From Caryophanales bacterium UBA4694 (GTDB taxonomy: Bacteria > Bacillota_I > Bacilli_A > RFN20 > CAG-288): a stretch of DNA of 33,774 nucleotides. Of the stretch, positions 33,755 through 33,774 are shown one piece after another. The notes beneath the pieces are model-generated. The model did not search any database and was not told the DNA's origin. It worked only from the letters and a program-made list of their open reading frames with translations. The stretch is from assembly GCA_002404835.1 (NCBI GenBank), contig DHKM01000043.1:1-33774 (forward strand), given 5' to 3'. The position numbers were made by a program, and so were the translations under genes. The first letter of the stretch is position 1. Each line of letters opens with the position of its first letter.

Positions 33755-33774
33755 GATATAAGTCAATAGTATGT
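33755..33774 (+). repeat. 20-base direct repeat at the window end
   Basis: The last 20 bases are identical to 24760-24779, the start of the ATPase remnant, in the same orientation. The copy is cut by the window edge, so the true repeat may be longer. In the ATPase frame both copies read YKSIVC. This hints at a second ATPase-derived fragment beyond the window. Confidence 0.6.

Noticed and set aside
33665..33774. Open frame at the window end reading into YKSIVC
   Set aside because: Only the last 20 bases match the ATPase remnant; the preceding residues do not resemble that family, and the window stops there.

Overview
The window looks like part of a chromosome from a low-GC, gut- or rumen-type member of the Bacillota. 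The pointers are strong Shine-Dalgarno sites, LytTR regulators paired with AgrC-like GHKL kinases, a GPH sugar symporter, and beta-glucosidases of family GH3 with swapped domains and a membrane anchor at each end. An Erysipelotrichia-like host is my best guess, from general resemblance only. UGA is used as a normal stop codon, and no tRNA, rRNA or CRISPR array was seen.

Left end (1-2.6 kb, + strand): an orphan lipoprotein, then a two-gene redox-type cassette made of an NAD(P)-binding oxidoreductase and an HxlR-family regulator. A hairpin can cover the ribosome binding site of hxlR, and a strong terminator follows. Centre-left (2.6-8.1 kb, - strand): a LytTR/GHKL two-component system, a small lipoprotein, and a double-anchored GH3 that is cut by an in-frame TGA.

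Centre (8.3-23.2 kb, - strand): the core of the window, an eight-gene operon that starts with a GPH-type symporter. It is followed by GH2, GH43-CBM32-FN3, GH78, GH1, GH43-CBM6, GH3 and GH39 enzymes. None has a signal peptide, nearly all genes overlap or abut (several ATGA junctions), and no endo-acting enzyme is present. The simplest reading is import of small, mixed glycosides or oligosaccharides carrying rhamnose, galactose, glucose, xylose and/or arabinose, followed by complete stripping by cytosolic exo-enzymes. A divergent AraC regulator (23.5-24.7 kb) is the likely activator.

Centre-right (24.7-25.3 kb): a scar with the 3' end of an AAA/DUF4143-type ATPase gene and the 5' end of an IS110-type transposase, including a structured leader that resembles a bridge RNA. 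Right (25.3-30.4 kb, + strand): a second LytTR/GHKL system followed by an intact double-anchored GH3, so the two-component-plus-GH3 module occurs on both sides of the operon. Right end (30.5-33.8 kb): a TetR-type regulator divergent from a three-gene hydrolase operon (SGNH hydrolase, metallo-beta-lactamase-fold hydrolase, alpha/beta hydrolase). The last 20 bases of the window repeat a 20-mer found inside the ATPase remnant.
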